From the NCBI GenBank assembly GCA_002353635.1, contig DEKA01000012.1:1-46595 (forward strand): DNA of 46,595 nucleotides. The letters are read 5' to 3'. Under the pieces are notes generated by a model. That model worked only from the letters and a program-made list of their open reading frames with translations. It did no database searches and was not told the DNA's origin. The position numbers were made by a program, and so were the translations under genes. The DNA comes from Lachnospiraceae bacterium UBA2734. GTDB taxonomy: Bacteria; Bacillota; Clostridia; Lachnospirales; Lachnospiraceae. Positions 15,818-24,925 of the stretch are shown here, in pieces. Each line of letters starts with the position of its first letter. The stretch's first letter is position 1.

Positions 15818-17302
15818 ATGGGTTCGCAGATGTTCGATTTTGGCAGTCAGAGTACAGGTGCAACGGCCGTCACGGCGCCGGTCATCACCTATAAGACATT
15901 TTCATCACAGGCGGAGGTAATGGATGAGGAAAACCCCATCATGTACCTGCGTGATGCGGAGGAACTCCCTGCACAGATGACGGGCAGGTTTGAAAATCCG
16001 GGCAGGCGGACAGCGTTTTTATGGCAGCAGGACAAGGGTACGGAGAAGAGCATTGATATTGTACTGATCGATGACCGATTCCCGGATCTTCTGCGCTGGC
16101 TGGGTGAGAACAGCATTCCTGTGTGCCTGAATGTCAGCAAAGCCGCGCAGGGCTATGCAGTACACGGCATAAGAGAGACAGAGAGCTTCTCAGATAAGCT
16201 CTCCGCGGGGGACGGTTTTCTGCAGTACACAATTGGAAGAATTCTTGAGAGTCACCCCGCTGCGGATGAGGAGGAGACGAGAGATGACGACAGCATGAAG
16301 CTTACAAGTCTTCAGTCACTCTCTGATTTTCTCTCCTGCGCAGGCAGAACCCTTCCGGCCAATATCAGAGCCTGGGCCAGAAGGAATCTCGCAGTCGCCA
16401 GATCGAATGAGGTCAGCCCCGAGGAGAGACGGCACGCTATGCATGCGCTCTCCATCATGCTGGGCATTCAGTGGAAGAGCTCTTATTTTGCCTCCATTGA
16501 TCCGGCGCAGGCCAGAAGAATTCTCGATGAGGAGCTCTACGGCATGGAGAGTGTCAAGCAGCGCATCATCGAGACCATCATCCAGATCAACCGCACGCAC
16601 ACACTGCCCGCGTACGGCCTTCTTCTTTGCGGTCCTGCGGGAACCGGAAAGTCACAGGTTGCCTATGCGGTGGCCCGCATCCTCAAGCTCCCGTGGACGA
16701 CGCTGGACATGAGCTCTATCCACGATGCGGAGCAGCTGACGGGGAGCTCCCGCGTCTATGCCAACGCAAAGCCCGGCAGCATCATGGAGGCATTCGCTCT
16801 TGCGGGTTCCTCCAACCTTGTCGTCATCATCAATGAGCTGGACAAGGCGGACTCAAAGACAGCGCAGGGAAATCCTGCAGACGCTCTCCTGACACTTCTC
16901 GACAGCTTCGGCTTCACCGACAATTACATGGAGTGCGTCATTCCGACGGGAGGCGTCTACCCGATCGCGACAGCCAATGACAAGAGCAGAATCAGCGAGC
17001 CCCTTATGACGAGATTTGCGGTCATCGACATTCCGGATTACACGGCGGAGGAGAAGAAGGCTATTTTCCTCAGGTATTCCCTGCCGAAGGTCCTGAAGAG
17101 GATGGGCATGAGCGCGCAGGAGTGCCGCATAGAGGAGAGCGGAGCAGAAGAGGTGGTGCGCCGCTGCATGAAGGAGCCCGGCGTGCGCGATCTCGAGCAG
17201 GCGGCGGAGCACCTTGCGGCGAATGCTCTCTATCGGATTGAGACGCAGGACATCACAGGCGTTTCATATGATGCGGAGGACGTGGCAGCAGTGCTTGGAT
17301 GA
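15818..17302 (+). CDS. Lon-type AAA+ ATPase lacking the protease domain
   Basis: The start ATG 15818 lies 8 bases after GGGAGG (15804-15809). An ATG at 15812 in frame is too close. The 494-aa protein has an unrecognised N-terminal half (1-235). Residues about 240-480 match the ATPase part of Lon protease: LYGMESVKQRIIE, Walker A GPAGTGKS with Lys278, AKPGSIMEAFALAG, sensor-1 ATAND with Asn387, Arg399, the YTAEEKKAI segment and sensor-2 GVRDLE with Arg457. The usual Walker B Asp is replaced by Asn (INELDK, Asn339-Glu340). The serine-lysine protease domain and the Lon N-domain are missing. It is likely an unfoldase or remodeller, perhaps acting with the adjoining CPBP protease (inference). Confidence 0.85.
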   Translation: MGSQMFDFGSQSTGATAVTAPVITYKTFSSQAEVMDEENPIMYLRDAEELPAQMTGRFENPGRRTAFLWQQDKGTEKSIDIVLIDDRFPDLLRWLGENSIPVCLNVSKAAQGYAVHGIRETESFSDKLSAGDGFLQYTIGRILESHPAADEEETRDDDSMKLTSLQSLSDFLSCAGRTLPANIRAWARRNLAVARSNEVSPEERRHAMHALSIMLGIQWKSSYFASIDPAQARRILDEELYGMESVKQRIIETIIQINRTHTLPAYGLLLCGPAGTGKSQVAYAVARILKLPWTTLDMSSIHDAEQLTGSSRVYANAKPGSIMEAFALAGSSNLVVIINELDKADSKTAQGNPADALLTLLDSFGFTDNYMECVIPTGGVYPIATANDKSRISEPLMTRFAVIDIPDYTAEEKKAIFLRYSLPKVLKRMGMSAQECRIEESGAEEVVRRCMKEPGVRDLEQAAEHLAANALYRIETQDITGVSYDAEDVAAVLG

Positions 17303-17390
17303 GAGACTTCATGCTGACTGCAGCGAAGATGCAGCAAAATTGCAGCACGGTCCCTGCAAATGCGTGAGTAAGGCACCGCCCGGCTGTAAG

Positions 17391-17420
17391 TTTACAAATC
17401 GGGGAAAATGATTGTATGAT
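17391..17420 (+). promoter_or_regulatory. Predicted promoter of nudC
   Basis: TTTACA at 17391-17396 and TATGAT at 17415-17420 are 18 bases apart, 41 bases upstream of the nudC start. The 159-base gap after the AAA+ gene holds no clear terminator. Confidence 0.5.
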
Positions 17421-17461
17421 AAAAGGAACCGCTTATGCGGCGGCAAAGGAGTTGTTTATTT

Positions 17462-18334
17462 ATGATACAGGACATTGAACCCAAGCATTTGTACAACACA
17501 TTCGTGGATGAGGCGGACGCGGTGCCGATGCCCACGGATACGCTCTTTATTTTCAGCGGAAACCATGTTGTGTGCAGAAAAGAGACGACAGGCATGGTGA
17601 CCTTTCCGAGTGTGCAGCGCGCGCAGGAAATGGGTTTCGACGAGCATCTCTTTCTGTACCTGTTCAGGATTGACAGCAAGCAGTATTTTCTCTTCCGCAA
17701 CTATGATGAGGGGATTGCCGAGGACACGACGATTAACCCCATTCCGGATTTCACATGGGAAGACACTCAGATCATGCGGCGGGTGTTCCCTTTGGATGAG
17801 TGCTTCGCCGTCATGACGGCGTTCCATCTCTACAACTGGTACCGCAACAACAAGTTCTGCGGCCGCTGCGGGCACAGGACGGAGTATTCACACAGGGAGA
17901 GGGCAAAGATCTGCCCGATCTGCGGCAATGTGATTTACCCCAGAATCAATCCGGCGGTCATCGTAGGTGTCATCGAGGGAGACAAGATCCTCATGACGAG
18001 GTATGCGGGAAGAGCCTATAAGGGACATGCCCTGATTGCGGGCTTCACGGAGATCGGTGAGAGCGTCGAGCAGACCGTTCAGCGGGAGGTCATGGAAGAG
18101 GTGGGGCTTCACGTCTCCAACATCCGCTACTACAAGTCACAGCCATGGGGCATCGAATCTGATCTTCTGATGGGATTCTACTGCGACGCCGATCCCGCGG
18201 AGACGATCCACATGGACACCTCGGAGCTCGCAAGGGCCAGATTCTTTGGACGGGATGAGATCACGCCTGAGGACGGCAGCAGGATCTCCCTGACCGGCGA
18301 GATGATCATGCGCTTTAAGAGCGGAGAGGTGTGA
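17462..18334 (+). CDS. nudC: NAD+ diphosphatase NudC (Nudix, zinc-ribbon)
   Basis: A 290-aa protein from ATG 17462, with AAAGGAG (17446-17452) in front. A zinc ribbon is formed by Cys133, Cys136, Cys151 and Cys154. The Nudix box at 194-216 is complete (G194, E200, R208-E209, E212-E213, G215). The SQPW motif that marks NADH pyrophosphatases follows (YYKSQPWG). The enzyme hydrolyses NAD(H) to NMN and AMP; the family can also remove NAD caps from RNA. The N-terminal 130 residues form the usual NudC-like domain. It has its own promoter and is followed by sbcD after 71 bases. Confidence 0.93.
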   Translation: MIQDIEPKHLYNTFVDEADAVPMPTDTLFIFSGNHVVCRKETTGMVTFPSVQRAQEMGFDEHLFLYLFRIDSKQYFLFRNYDEGIAEDTTINPIPDFTWEDTQIMRRVFPLDECFAVMTAFHLYNWYRNNKFCGRCGHRTEYSHRERAKICPICGNVIYPRINPAVIVGVIEGDKILMTRYAGRAYKGHALIAGFTEIGESVEQTVQREVMEEVGLHVSNIRYYKSQPWGIESDLLMGFYCDADPAETIHMDTSELARARFFGRDEITPEDGSRISLTGEMIMRFKSGEV

Positions 18335-18405
18335 CCTCTGCACATCACTGTTCCGGAGCTGCGCCCGCGCGAATGGCCGCCGCAGCTGACAATCGGAGAA
18401 ATCAT

Positions 18406-19626
18406 ATGAAACTGATTCACTTGTCTGATCTTCATCTTGGGAAACGCGTCAATGCGTTTTCCATGCTTGAGGATCAGCATTTTATTTTACAGGAAATTCT
18501 GGAGACAATTGACGGCTTCGAGCCGGCACCCTGCGCTGTTCTGATCAGCGGGGATATCTATGACAAGCCCGTGCCGCCCGCGGAGGCGGTGCGCCTCTTC
18601 GACTGGTTTCTGACACAGTTAAGCGAGATGGGACTGCAGGTCTTTGTGATCAGCGGAAACCACGACAGTGCGGACCGGATTGCCTTCGGAAGCTCTCTCA
18701 TGGCGAAGTCCGGCGTGCACATGTCGCCCGTCTATGACGGCACGATGCAGCCCGTTACGCTCTCTGATGAGGATGGCCCTGTGGATGTCTGGATGCTGCC
18801 GTTTCTTCGTCCGGCGGACGTGCGGCGGTTCTTTGATGGGAAGGCATCCGGCAATTTCGAAAAAGAAGATGTGAAGGCCTCGTCAGAACAGCAGATCCGC
18901 ACTTACACAGATGCCGTGCGCGCTGCGCTCTCGCGTGCGCAGCTGAATCCTTCGCACCGCAATGTCCTTCTCGCTCACCAGTTCGTGACGGGCGCCGTAC
19001 AGTCGAAGTCGGAGGATTCCTCTGTCGGAGGCCTGGACAACGTGGATGCAGATGTTTTCAGAGGATTTGACTATGTGGCACTTGGCCATATCCACAGGCC
19101 ACAGAACATGTCGTCCGGCAAAGAGCCTGGTGTGCCACTCATCCGATACTGCGGGACACCGCTGAAGTATTCGTTCTCCGAGGCGGCAGATGAGAAGAGC
19201 ATGACGATGGTGACGCTCGGGAAGAAGGAGCCGGAGAAGGCGGCATGCACGTTTGTGCAGACGGAGTGTATTCCGCTCACACCCCTTCGGGATATGCGCG
19301 AAATCCGAGGCAGCTACAATGACATCACATTTCGCGGCAGCTATGAAGGGACGAACACGCAGGACTACGTGCACATCACCCTGACGGACGAGCAGGAGAT
19401 TCCCAATGTTCTTGGGAGACTCCGCACCATTTACCCGAATGTGATGGCCATCGATTACGACAATGAGAGGACGAGGAATAAGGCGCATCTGGAGGCGGCG
19501 AAGACGCTGGAGAAGACGCCGATTGAATTGTTTTCAGATTTCTATAAGGCACAGAACGGCGCTGAGATGAGCGATGAGCAGAGGGCGTACGTAGAGAAAA
19601 TCATGGAGGAGATCAGTGAGACCTGA
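18406..19626 (+). CDS. sbcD: Exonuclease subunit SbcD
   Basis: The start ATG 18406 is preceded by GGAG and gives 406 aa. Calcineurin-like phosphoesterase motifs appear in order: DLHLG near residue 9, SGDIYD near 50, SGNHDS near 83, LLAHQF near 190, and LGHIHRP near 226. These bind two manganese ions. With SbcC it forms the SbcCD (Mre11-Rad50 type) nuclease that cuts DNA hairpins and processes double-strand breaks. Its end overlaps the sbcC start by 11 bases, so the two are translationally coupled. Confidence 0.95.
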   Translation: MKLIHLSDLHLGKRVNAFSMLEDQHFILQEILETIDGFEPAPCAVLISGDIYDKPVPPAEAVRLFDWFLTQLSEMGLQVFVISGNHDSADRIAFGSSLMAKSGVHMSPVYDGTMQPVTLSDEDGPVDVWMLPFLRPADVRRFFDGKASGNFEKEDVKASSEQQIRTYTDAVRAALSRAQLNPSHRNVLLAHQFVTGAVQSKSEDSSVGGLDNVDADVFRGFDYVALGHIHRPQNMSSGKEPGVPLIRYCGTPLKYSFSEAADEKSMTMVTLGKKEPEKAACTFVQTECIPLTPLRDMREIRGSYNDITFRGSYEGTNTQDYVHITLTDEQEIPNVLGRLRTIYPNVMAIDYDNERTRNKAHLEAAKTLEKTPIELFSDFYKAQNGAEMSDEQRAYVEKIMEEISET

Positions 19627-22504
19627 GAAGCTCGTGATGAGCGCATTCGGCCCTTATGCGGGTCGCACGGAACTTGATATGGACCTCCTTGGCACGTCCG
19701 GCCTGTATCTCATCACCGGAGATACGGGCGCAGGGAAAACAACGATCTTTGACGCGATTACCTTTGCCCTCTATGGGACGGCGTCCGGAGAGGTGAGAGG
19801 GAGCGATATGCTGCGCTCTCTCTATGCGGACCCGAAGACACCCACCTATGTGGAGATGGTGTTCAGCTATGGCGGCAGGAGGTACAGGATCCGCAGAAAC
19901 CCCGAGTATGAGAGGCCGAAGGAGCGGGGAAATGGCACGACCGTGCAGGGCGCGGATGCCGAGCTAGACTTCTATGATGAGAATGGAGAGGTGTCGCACA
20001 CTGTCTCCGGTCTCCGCCAGGTGAACAGCGCAGTGGTGAAGATCATGGGGATCGACAGGCAGCAGTTCGTGCGGATCGCCATGATCGCGCAGGGGGATTT
20101 TCAGAAGCTCCTGACGGCGGGAACGAAGGAGCGGTCTGAAATTTTCAGCAGGCTCTTTGGGACGCAGTTTTACAGAAACGTGCAGGCGCGCATCAGAAAA
20201 GACTTTCTGGAGCTGTCCGCGAAGAGAGAGCAGGCTGCGCAGAGGGCGCTGGAACGGGCCAGTGCAGTGCGCTGTGAGGAAGAGACGCCGGAGAAGGACC
20301 AGTTTGAAAATAATACTGATGCGGCATTGTCTAACTGCAGCAGCGACGCTGACGAATCCGGCGAAACCGCCCGCGCGGATTCCGCTTCAGTGGGGGAAAA
20401 GTTAAAGGCACTTCTGGATGCGGGTCTTCCGACGGTGCGGGATGCGATTCCGCTCATCACAGCCATTATTGAGCAGGGAGCGCAGAGAGAAAAGAAGCTG
20501 ACAGAACAGATCTACGGGCTGGACAAAGAGCTGACCGTCATCAACCAGAGAATTGGAACAGCCAGGGAGCAGAAAAAGGCGCAGGATGCACTCTCGGAGA
20601 CTCTCTCGAAGATGGAGGGGGCAAAGCGGGCGGAAAAAGAGGCAGATGCTGCCTTAAAGAGCGCGAAGGCAGATCTTCCAAAAGCGGAGCAGGCTACATC
20701 GGCAATAGCGGGTCTGACCCAGCAGCTGCCGCAGTACGCTGCGCTTGAAGAATCGGTAAAGAAAATGCAGGATCTGGCCGCGCGTCTGAAGGAAGAGAAG
20801 AGCACTCTGGAAGCCAAAAGGAGCCTTGGCGCACAACAGCAGAAAGCCCTGGAGAAGCTCCGCGCGCAGAGAGAGCAGCTAAAGGGCGCCGGCGAGAAGA
20901 TGGAGCAGGCGAAGGCGGCCGCAGAGTGGACTGGTGTGCGGTTGAAGGAGACCTTCGTCTACAGGGATGAGTATGCCGCGATGCTGAAGGAGAGCCTGCA
21001 GTACGAGAGACAGAAGAAGAAATTTGAAAAAGAAAGCGTTCGCGCGAGGCAGGCGGCCGACACCTATATGGCCGCAAGGACACGGGTTCTCGCCATTCAG
21101 GCGGGGATTCTCGCAAAGGATCTGAAGGAGGGGGAGCCCTGTCCCGTGTGCGGCTCTGTGCATCATCCGGCACCATGTACTGTCTCCTCGCAGGATCTGC
21201 AGGCAGTAAATGACCTGGATGCTCTGGAGAAGGCGGCAAAAAAGGCGCAGCTGGACCAGCAGAATGCGGCTGAGGCGGCACAGAAGACGAATGGCTCTCT
21301 GCAGAGCGCGCAGAAGGCGCTTGCGGTGAGGAGGGAGCAGCTCGGCATTCCTGAAGGCCTGCAGACAGAGGCAGCTCTTGAGGAGTACGTGCAGCAGTGC
21401 ACAGCGCAGAAAGAGGCAGCGGAGAAGGCTCTGCAGGCGGCCTCGAAGACGGCGGAGTACGCCGCAAACCTTGAGGAAAAGATGCCCTCCTACGAACAGC
21501 AGGCAAAAGAGTGTGCGGACCAGATCTCTTCCTTGGAGAAAATCTGCAGTGCCGACGAGGCAAGACTTGGCGAGATGGACAAATCCGTCAGGGAGATGAG
21601 GGCCCGCCTGCCTTATCCGTCAAGAGAAGAGATTAATAAGGAGATAGGACAACAGGAGATCATCCGGAAAACGGTGCAGGAGCGCGCAGAGCGTGCCCAG
21701 AACTGCTGGCAGAGTGCCAGAGAAGCCCTCAGTCACCTTGAGGCCGCGGCAGCAGCGCTGCAGAGGCAGCTAGAGGGACAGGAGAAGATGGACCTCGCCG
21801 CCGAGACGGCCCGCGGTCAGGAAAAGAGCGCACAGAGAAGAGATCTGTCCGCAAAGAGAGATGCGCAGCATGCTGAAAACGCTGCAAATGCGGATGCTCT
21901 CTCTGATGTACAGGAGGTCGCAGAGAAGATTGATCAGTATGATGCGCAGTATGGATGGATGAGTGCACTCTCCAACAGCGTGAATGCGGCGGTCGGGAGT
22001 GTATCCAACCGCGTGACGCTCGAGACCTATGTGCAGATGCGCTACCTCGACCGGATTCTGGATCGGGCCAATGTGCGCCTTATGGAGATGTCGCAGGGAC
22101 AGTATGAGCTGCAGAGGGCGCAGAGCGCGGACAGACAGAGTCTCTCCGGACTGGACCTGGACGTGCTCGACCACTACAATGGCACTGTGAGGAGCGTGCG
22201 CACCCTTTCCGGCGGCGAGTCTTTTGAGGCCTCTCTCTCCCTTGCCCTTGGTCTTTCGGATGAAATTCAGGAATCGAGCGGCGGAATCCGCCTCGATACG
22301 ATGTTCGTGGACGAAGGATTCGGATCCCTCGATGAAGATGCCCTGCAGCAGGCCGTGCGGACACTCACCGGTCTTACGGAGGGCGGGCGCCTCATCGGCA
22401 TCATCAGCCACGTCGAGGAGCTCGAGCGGGAAATCGACAGACAGATCGTCGTCAGGAAGAAGCCCAATTCAAGCGAAGGGAGCAGCGCAAGGATTGTTGT
22501 CTGA
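19616..22504 (+). CDS. sbcC: Exonuclease subunit SbcC (Rad50-like ATPase)
   Basis: A 962-aa SMC-type protein. The GTG start at 19616 lies inside sbcD with GGAGGAG before it, and gives the typical MRPEKLVMSAFGPYAG. The ATP site at 35-42 is GDTGAGKT. A long coiled coil runs from about 180 to 800, interrupted at Cys509-Pro-Val-Cys512 by the zinc hook. The signature LSGGE sits at 864-868 and Walker B VDEGFGSLD around Asp899-Glu900. It partners SbcD in cutting hairpin and broken DNA ends. The coiled-coil part is unusually rich in Ala, Gln, Glu and Lys, as expected for such proteins. Confidence 0.96.
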   Translation: MRPEKLVMSAFGPYAGRTELDMDLLGTSGLYLITGDTGAGKTTIFDAITFALYGTASGEVRGSDMLRSLYADPKTPTYVEMVFSYGGRRYRIRRNPEYERPKERGNGTTVQGADAELDFYDENGEVSHTVSGLRQVNSAVVKIMGIDRQQFVRIAMIAQGDFQKLLTAGTKERSEIFSRLFGTQFYRNVQARIRKDFLELSAKREQAAQRALERASAVRCEEETPEKDQFENNTDAALSNCSSDADESGETARADSASVGEKLKALLDAGLPTVRDAIPLITAIIEQGAQREKKLTEQIYGLDKELTVINQRIGTAREQKKAQDALSETLSKMEGAKRAEKEADAALKSAKADLPKAEQATSAIAGLTQQLPQYAALEESVKKMQDLAARLKEEKSTLEAKRSLGAQQQKALEKLRAQREQLKGAGEKMEQAKAAAEWTGVRLKETFVYRDEYAAMLKESLQYERQKKKFEKESVRARQAADTYMAARTRVLAIQAGILAKDLKEGEPCPVCGSVHHPAPCTVSSQDLQAVNDLDALEKAAKKAQLDQQNAAEAAQKTNGSLQSAQKALAVRREQLGIPEGLQTEAALEEYVQQCTAQKEAAEKALQAASKTAEYAANLEEKMPSYEQQAKECADQISSLEKICSADEARLGEMDKSVREMRARLPYPSREEINKEIGQQEIIRKTVQERAERAQNCWQSAREALSHLEAAAAALQRQLEGQEKMDLAAETARGQEKSAQRRDLSAKRDAQHAENAANADALSDVQEVAEKIDQYDAQYGWMSALSNSVNAAVGSVSNRVTLETYVQMRYLDRILDRANVRLMEMSQGQYELQRAQSADRQSLSGLDLDVLDHYNGTVRSVRTLSGGESFEASLSLALGLSDEIQESSGGIRLDTMFVDEGFGSLDEDALQQAVRTLTGLTEGGRLIGIISHVEELEREIDRQIVVRKKPNSSEGSSARIVV

Positions 22505-22507
22505 GCT

Positions 22508-22558
22508 GCTGCATTGGGTGAAGCGCGCGTTGTTTTCATAATACGCATGCAATGCAGC
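22508..22558. repeat. Inverted repeat between sbcC and the MocA-like gene
   Basis: GCTGCATTG at 22508-22516 pairs with CAATGCAGC at 22550-22558 across 33 bases. It begins just after the sbcC stop. No T run follows, so termination is uncertain. The rest of the 139-base gap shows no other structure. Confidence 0.45.
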
Positions 22559-22643
22559 GGAGCAGAGCGCTGCAGGAAAATAGATTAATCGGAGCTGTTT
22601 GGATACGGATGTGCGGACAGCACAGAGGCCTTTGGGAGAAGTC

Positions 22644-23414
22644 ATGGACGCAATCATACTGGCAGCAGGCAGGAGCAGACGCTTTGCCTCTGACAAGCTT
22701 CTGACAACAATTAACGGGAAGGAGATGTTCCGTCATATTCTGGATATTCTTGTCAATATGCAGAGAAGGAACAGGATCGACCGCCTTATTTTCGTGACGA
22801 GGGAGGGAAAGGTGGCGGACATCGTCCGCAGGGAATACCCTCTCGTCACGGTGGTCATCAACCAGGATCCGGACCGGGGCATATCCTCCTCGATTCGCCT
22901 TGGACTGTTAAAGCTGATGGCCAGGTACGACCAGATTGACATCGCGACGAGCTACGAGAAGAAGAGAACGTCAGAAGGGTGTCTCTTTGCGGTGGCCGAT
23001 CAGCCCTATCTGCGGGAACTCTCTGTCGGCAACCTCATCGATACATGGAAACTGAACCGGCATCTCTCCCTATCAGACATTCTGGGCGGGGACTGCGGCA
23101 GCGATGCCGGCGGGGGCGATGCCTTTGGAAGAGAAAGCTCTGGAAACGGACAGTGCACCCGCAGGTTCGACAATGAAGAAGAGCGGGGTGGGCAGACGGA
23201 CTGCCTCCATATTGCGGCGTGTGCGACGCCGGAGGCGATCGGCAACCCCGTTATTTTCGATGCAAAGTATTACGACGAGCTCTGCCGCCTTCACGGCGAT
23301 GCCGGAGGAAAGAGAGTTGTAATGGCGCACCTCAGGGATACGGTGCTGTATCCCGTGCTGCCGATGGAGCTGCGCGATATCGATAAACCGGAGGATGCGC
23401 CTGCGGGCGGGTGA
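22644..23414 (+). CDS. MocA/MobA-like nucleotidyltransferase of the selenium island
   Basis: A 256-aa protein from ATG 22644 with GGGAG six bases upstream. Family motifs are IILAAGRSRRFASDKLL at the N-terminus, INQDPDRGISSSIRLGL, VADQPYL, GNPVIF and a C-terminal RDIDKPED. It should transfer a nucleotide (CTP in MocA) to molybdopterin, giving the dinucleotide cofactor used by molybdenum hydroxylases. An insertion of about 40 Gly/Asp/Ser-rich residues (about 152-192) separates the last catalytic motif from the normal C-terminus. It leads the selenium-molybdenum gene set through yqeB, which supports a role in cofactor assembly. Confidence 0.85.
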   Translation: MDAIILAAGRSRRFASDKLLTTINGKEMFRHILDILVNMQRRNRIDRLIFVTREGKVADIVRREYPLVTVVINQDPDRGISSSIRLGLLKLMARYDQIDIATSYEKKRTSEGCLFAVADQPYLRELSVGNLIDTWKLNRHLSLSDILGGDCGSDAGGGDAFGRESSGNGQCTRRFDNEEERGGQTDCLHIAACATPEAIGNPVIFDAKYYDELCRLHGDAGGKRVVMAHLRDTVLYPVLPMELRDIDKPEDAPAGG

Positions 23415-23572
23415 TTGCTTATTCAGCCTGTATTCCTTATAGGCGATCCGGTCGGTACAGCAGTCTGTCCGGATTGCAGATACAGGATTACCTTTGAATA
23501 TTGTTTCAGCAACAGTCTGTTCCTGCACACTGGATTTGGGCGGACGGACTGCTTTCTGATGGGATGAATGTC

Positions 23573-24925
23573 ATGAGTGAAGAAAATCAAAATGAGAGAG
23601 CAGACGGGGGCAGACTCTTCTGTAAAAGCGGCGGCTGTACGGCCAAGCTGGGTGCGGGACTTTTGTCTGCAGTTCTCTCCAAGATTCCCAAAGGAGCTAA
23701 GGATCCAAATCTTTTGGTCGGTTACGACAGCCATGATGATGCCGCCGTCTATCGGATCACCGATGATATCGCTGTGGTGCAGACTGTGGACTTCTTTCCG
23801 CCGATGGTGGAGGACCCATATACGTTCGGTCAGATCGCCGCGGCCAATGCGTTAAGTGATATTTACGCTATGGGAGGGTGCGTGAAGACAGCCCTGAATA
23901 TCCTCTGCTGCCCGGAGACGATGGATCTCAATACAATCGGGGCAGTTATGCAGGGCGGCAGCAGCAAGGTGCTGGAAGCGGACGGAACACTTGCAGGCGG
24001 CCATTCTGTGCACGGAGACACTCTTCTTTATGGCCTCTCCGTTTTTGGCACCGTCAACCCCTTGAAAATGTGGACCAACACGGGTGCGCAGGCGGGCGAT
24101 CGCCTGATCCTTACGAAAAAACTGGGCACCGGACTTGTCTGTGCAGCGCACCGTGCGGGCGAGGTGACAGAAGAGGATAAAATGTCAGCTGCCGGCAGCG
24201 TGAAGACTCTGCATCGGGACGGGATGGAGCATGCGGGCGCAGGGGCTGAGAAGAATCTTGCGGCGGCAGTGCGTAGCGGGACGGCTCTGCGTCTGGATGA
24301 GACAGAGTATACCGGCGCCGGATCAGAGGAGAATCTTGCGGCGGCGATCCGCAGCATGACCACTCTGAACCGGCGTGCAGCGGAGACAGCAGCTGCATTT
24401 ACGGTGCATGCCTGCACCGATGTGACAGGCTTCGGGTTTCTGGGGCACCTTCACGAGATGATGGGCGGTGGGCACTCCGGCAACGTTGGTGCGAACTGCG
24501 GCACAATGCGGGAGAGAACATCAGCTGCAATGGGTGGGCTATCATACACCATCCGGACGGACAACGAAATGATGGCGGAGCGGACTTCGGCAGTAATGGG
24601 CGGACTTTCGTGTACCATCCGGACAGATCACATCGTAGCCCTCCCTGGCGCTCTGGAGGCGGCAGATGCCTTCCTTCTTACAGGGGGCAGTGCGAAGAAC
24701 CGCAGGTATGCCTCTCCTTTTGTCACCTTTCGTGAAAACGTCTCCTTTGCGATGAAGGAGCTCCTCTTTGATCCGCAGACATCGGGCGGGCTTCTCTTTG
24801 CCGTGCCCGCTGATGAGGCAGATGCCCTGGAGAATGCACTGCTCGCGCAGAGAATTCCTGCGCGGATTGTAGGTGTCGTTGAGGAGCGCAGGGACTGCGC
24901 ACAGGATGAAATCGTTGTGGAGTGA
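23573..24925 (+). CDS. selD: Selenide, water dikinase SelD (enlarged)
   Basis: SelD makes selenophosphate from selenide and ATP. From ATG 23573 the protein has 450 aa; ATG 23564 is equally possible and neither has a strong ribosome site. Key motifs are SGGCTAKLG with catalytic Cys22 (TGT codon, not Sec), the metal-binding HDDAAVY, AMGGCVKTALNILC, AGGHSVHGD and CTDVTGFGFLGH, with DPQTSGGLL near the end. Usual SelD proteins are about 345 aa. The extra length comes largely from two in-frame tandem duplications at residues 216-267 and about 312-353. Catalytic motifs are intact, so it is probably active. No selA, selB or Sec tRNA is seen here, which fits a selenium-cofactor role. Confidence 0.94.
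   Translation: MSEENQNERADGGRLFCKSGGCTAKLGAGLLSAVLSKIPKGAKDPNLLVGYDSHDDAAVYRITDDIAVVQTVDFFPPMVEDPYTFGQIAAANALSDIYAMGGCVKTALNILCCPETMDLNTIGAVMQGGSSKVLEADGTLAGGHSVHGDTLLYGLSVFGTVNPLKMWTNTGAQAGDRLILTKKLGTGLVCAAHRAGEVTEEDKMSAAGSVKTLHRDGMEHAGAGAEKNLAAAVRSGTALRLDETEYTGAGSEENLAAAIRSMTTLNRRAAETAAAFTVHACTDVTGFGFLGHLHEMMGGGHSGNVGANCGTMRERTSAAMGGLSYTIRTDNEMMAERTSAVMGGLSCTIRTDHIVALPGALEAADAFLLTGGSAKNRRYASPFVTFRENVSFAMKELLFDPQTSGGLLFAVPADEADALENALLAQRIPARIVGVVEERRDCAQDEIVVE
24218..24373 (+). repeat. 78-base tandem duplication inside selD (two units)
   Basis: Units at 24218-24295 and 24296-24373 each encode 26 residues: EHAGAGAEKNLAAAVRSGTAL and EYTGAGSEENLAAAIRSMTTL cores. The second unit matches the ordinary SelD sequence (RSMTTLN); the first looks like the added copy. 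The DNA copies have diverged at many bases, so the duplication is not new. Confidence 0.8.
24506..24631 (+). repeat. Second tandem duplication inside selD (about 63 bases)
   Basis: Two adjacent units encode RERTSAAMGGLSYTIRTDN and AERTSAVMGGLSCTIRTDH. They fall in the loop after CTDVTGFGFLGHLHEM and before LPGALEAAD, where ordinary SelD has only a short connection. Confidence 0.8.

Noticed and set aside
23636..23638. Selenocysteine codon in selD
   Set aside because: The catalytic position is a TGT cysteine codon. No in-frame TGA dividing a protein was noticed elsewhere.
24218..24631. Repeats in selD as a CRISPR-like array
   Set aside because: Units are in frame, adjacent without spacers and encode SelD loop residues.
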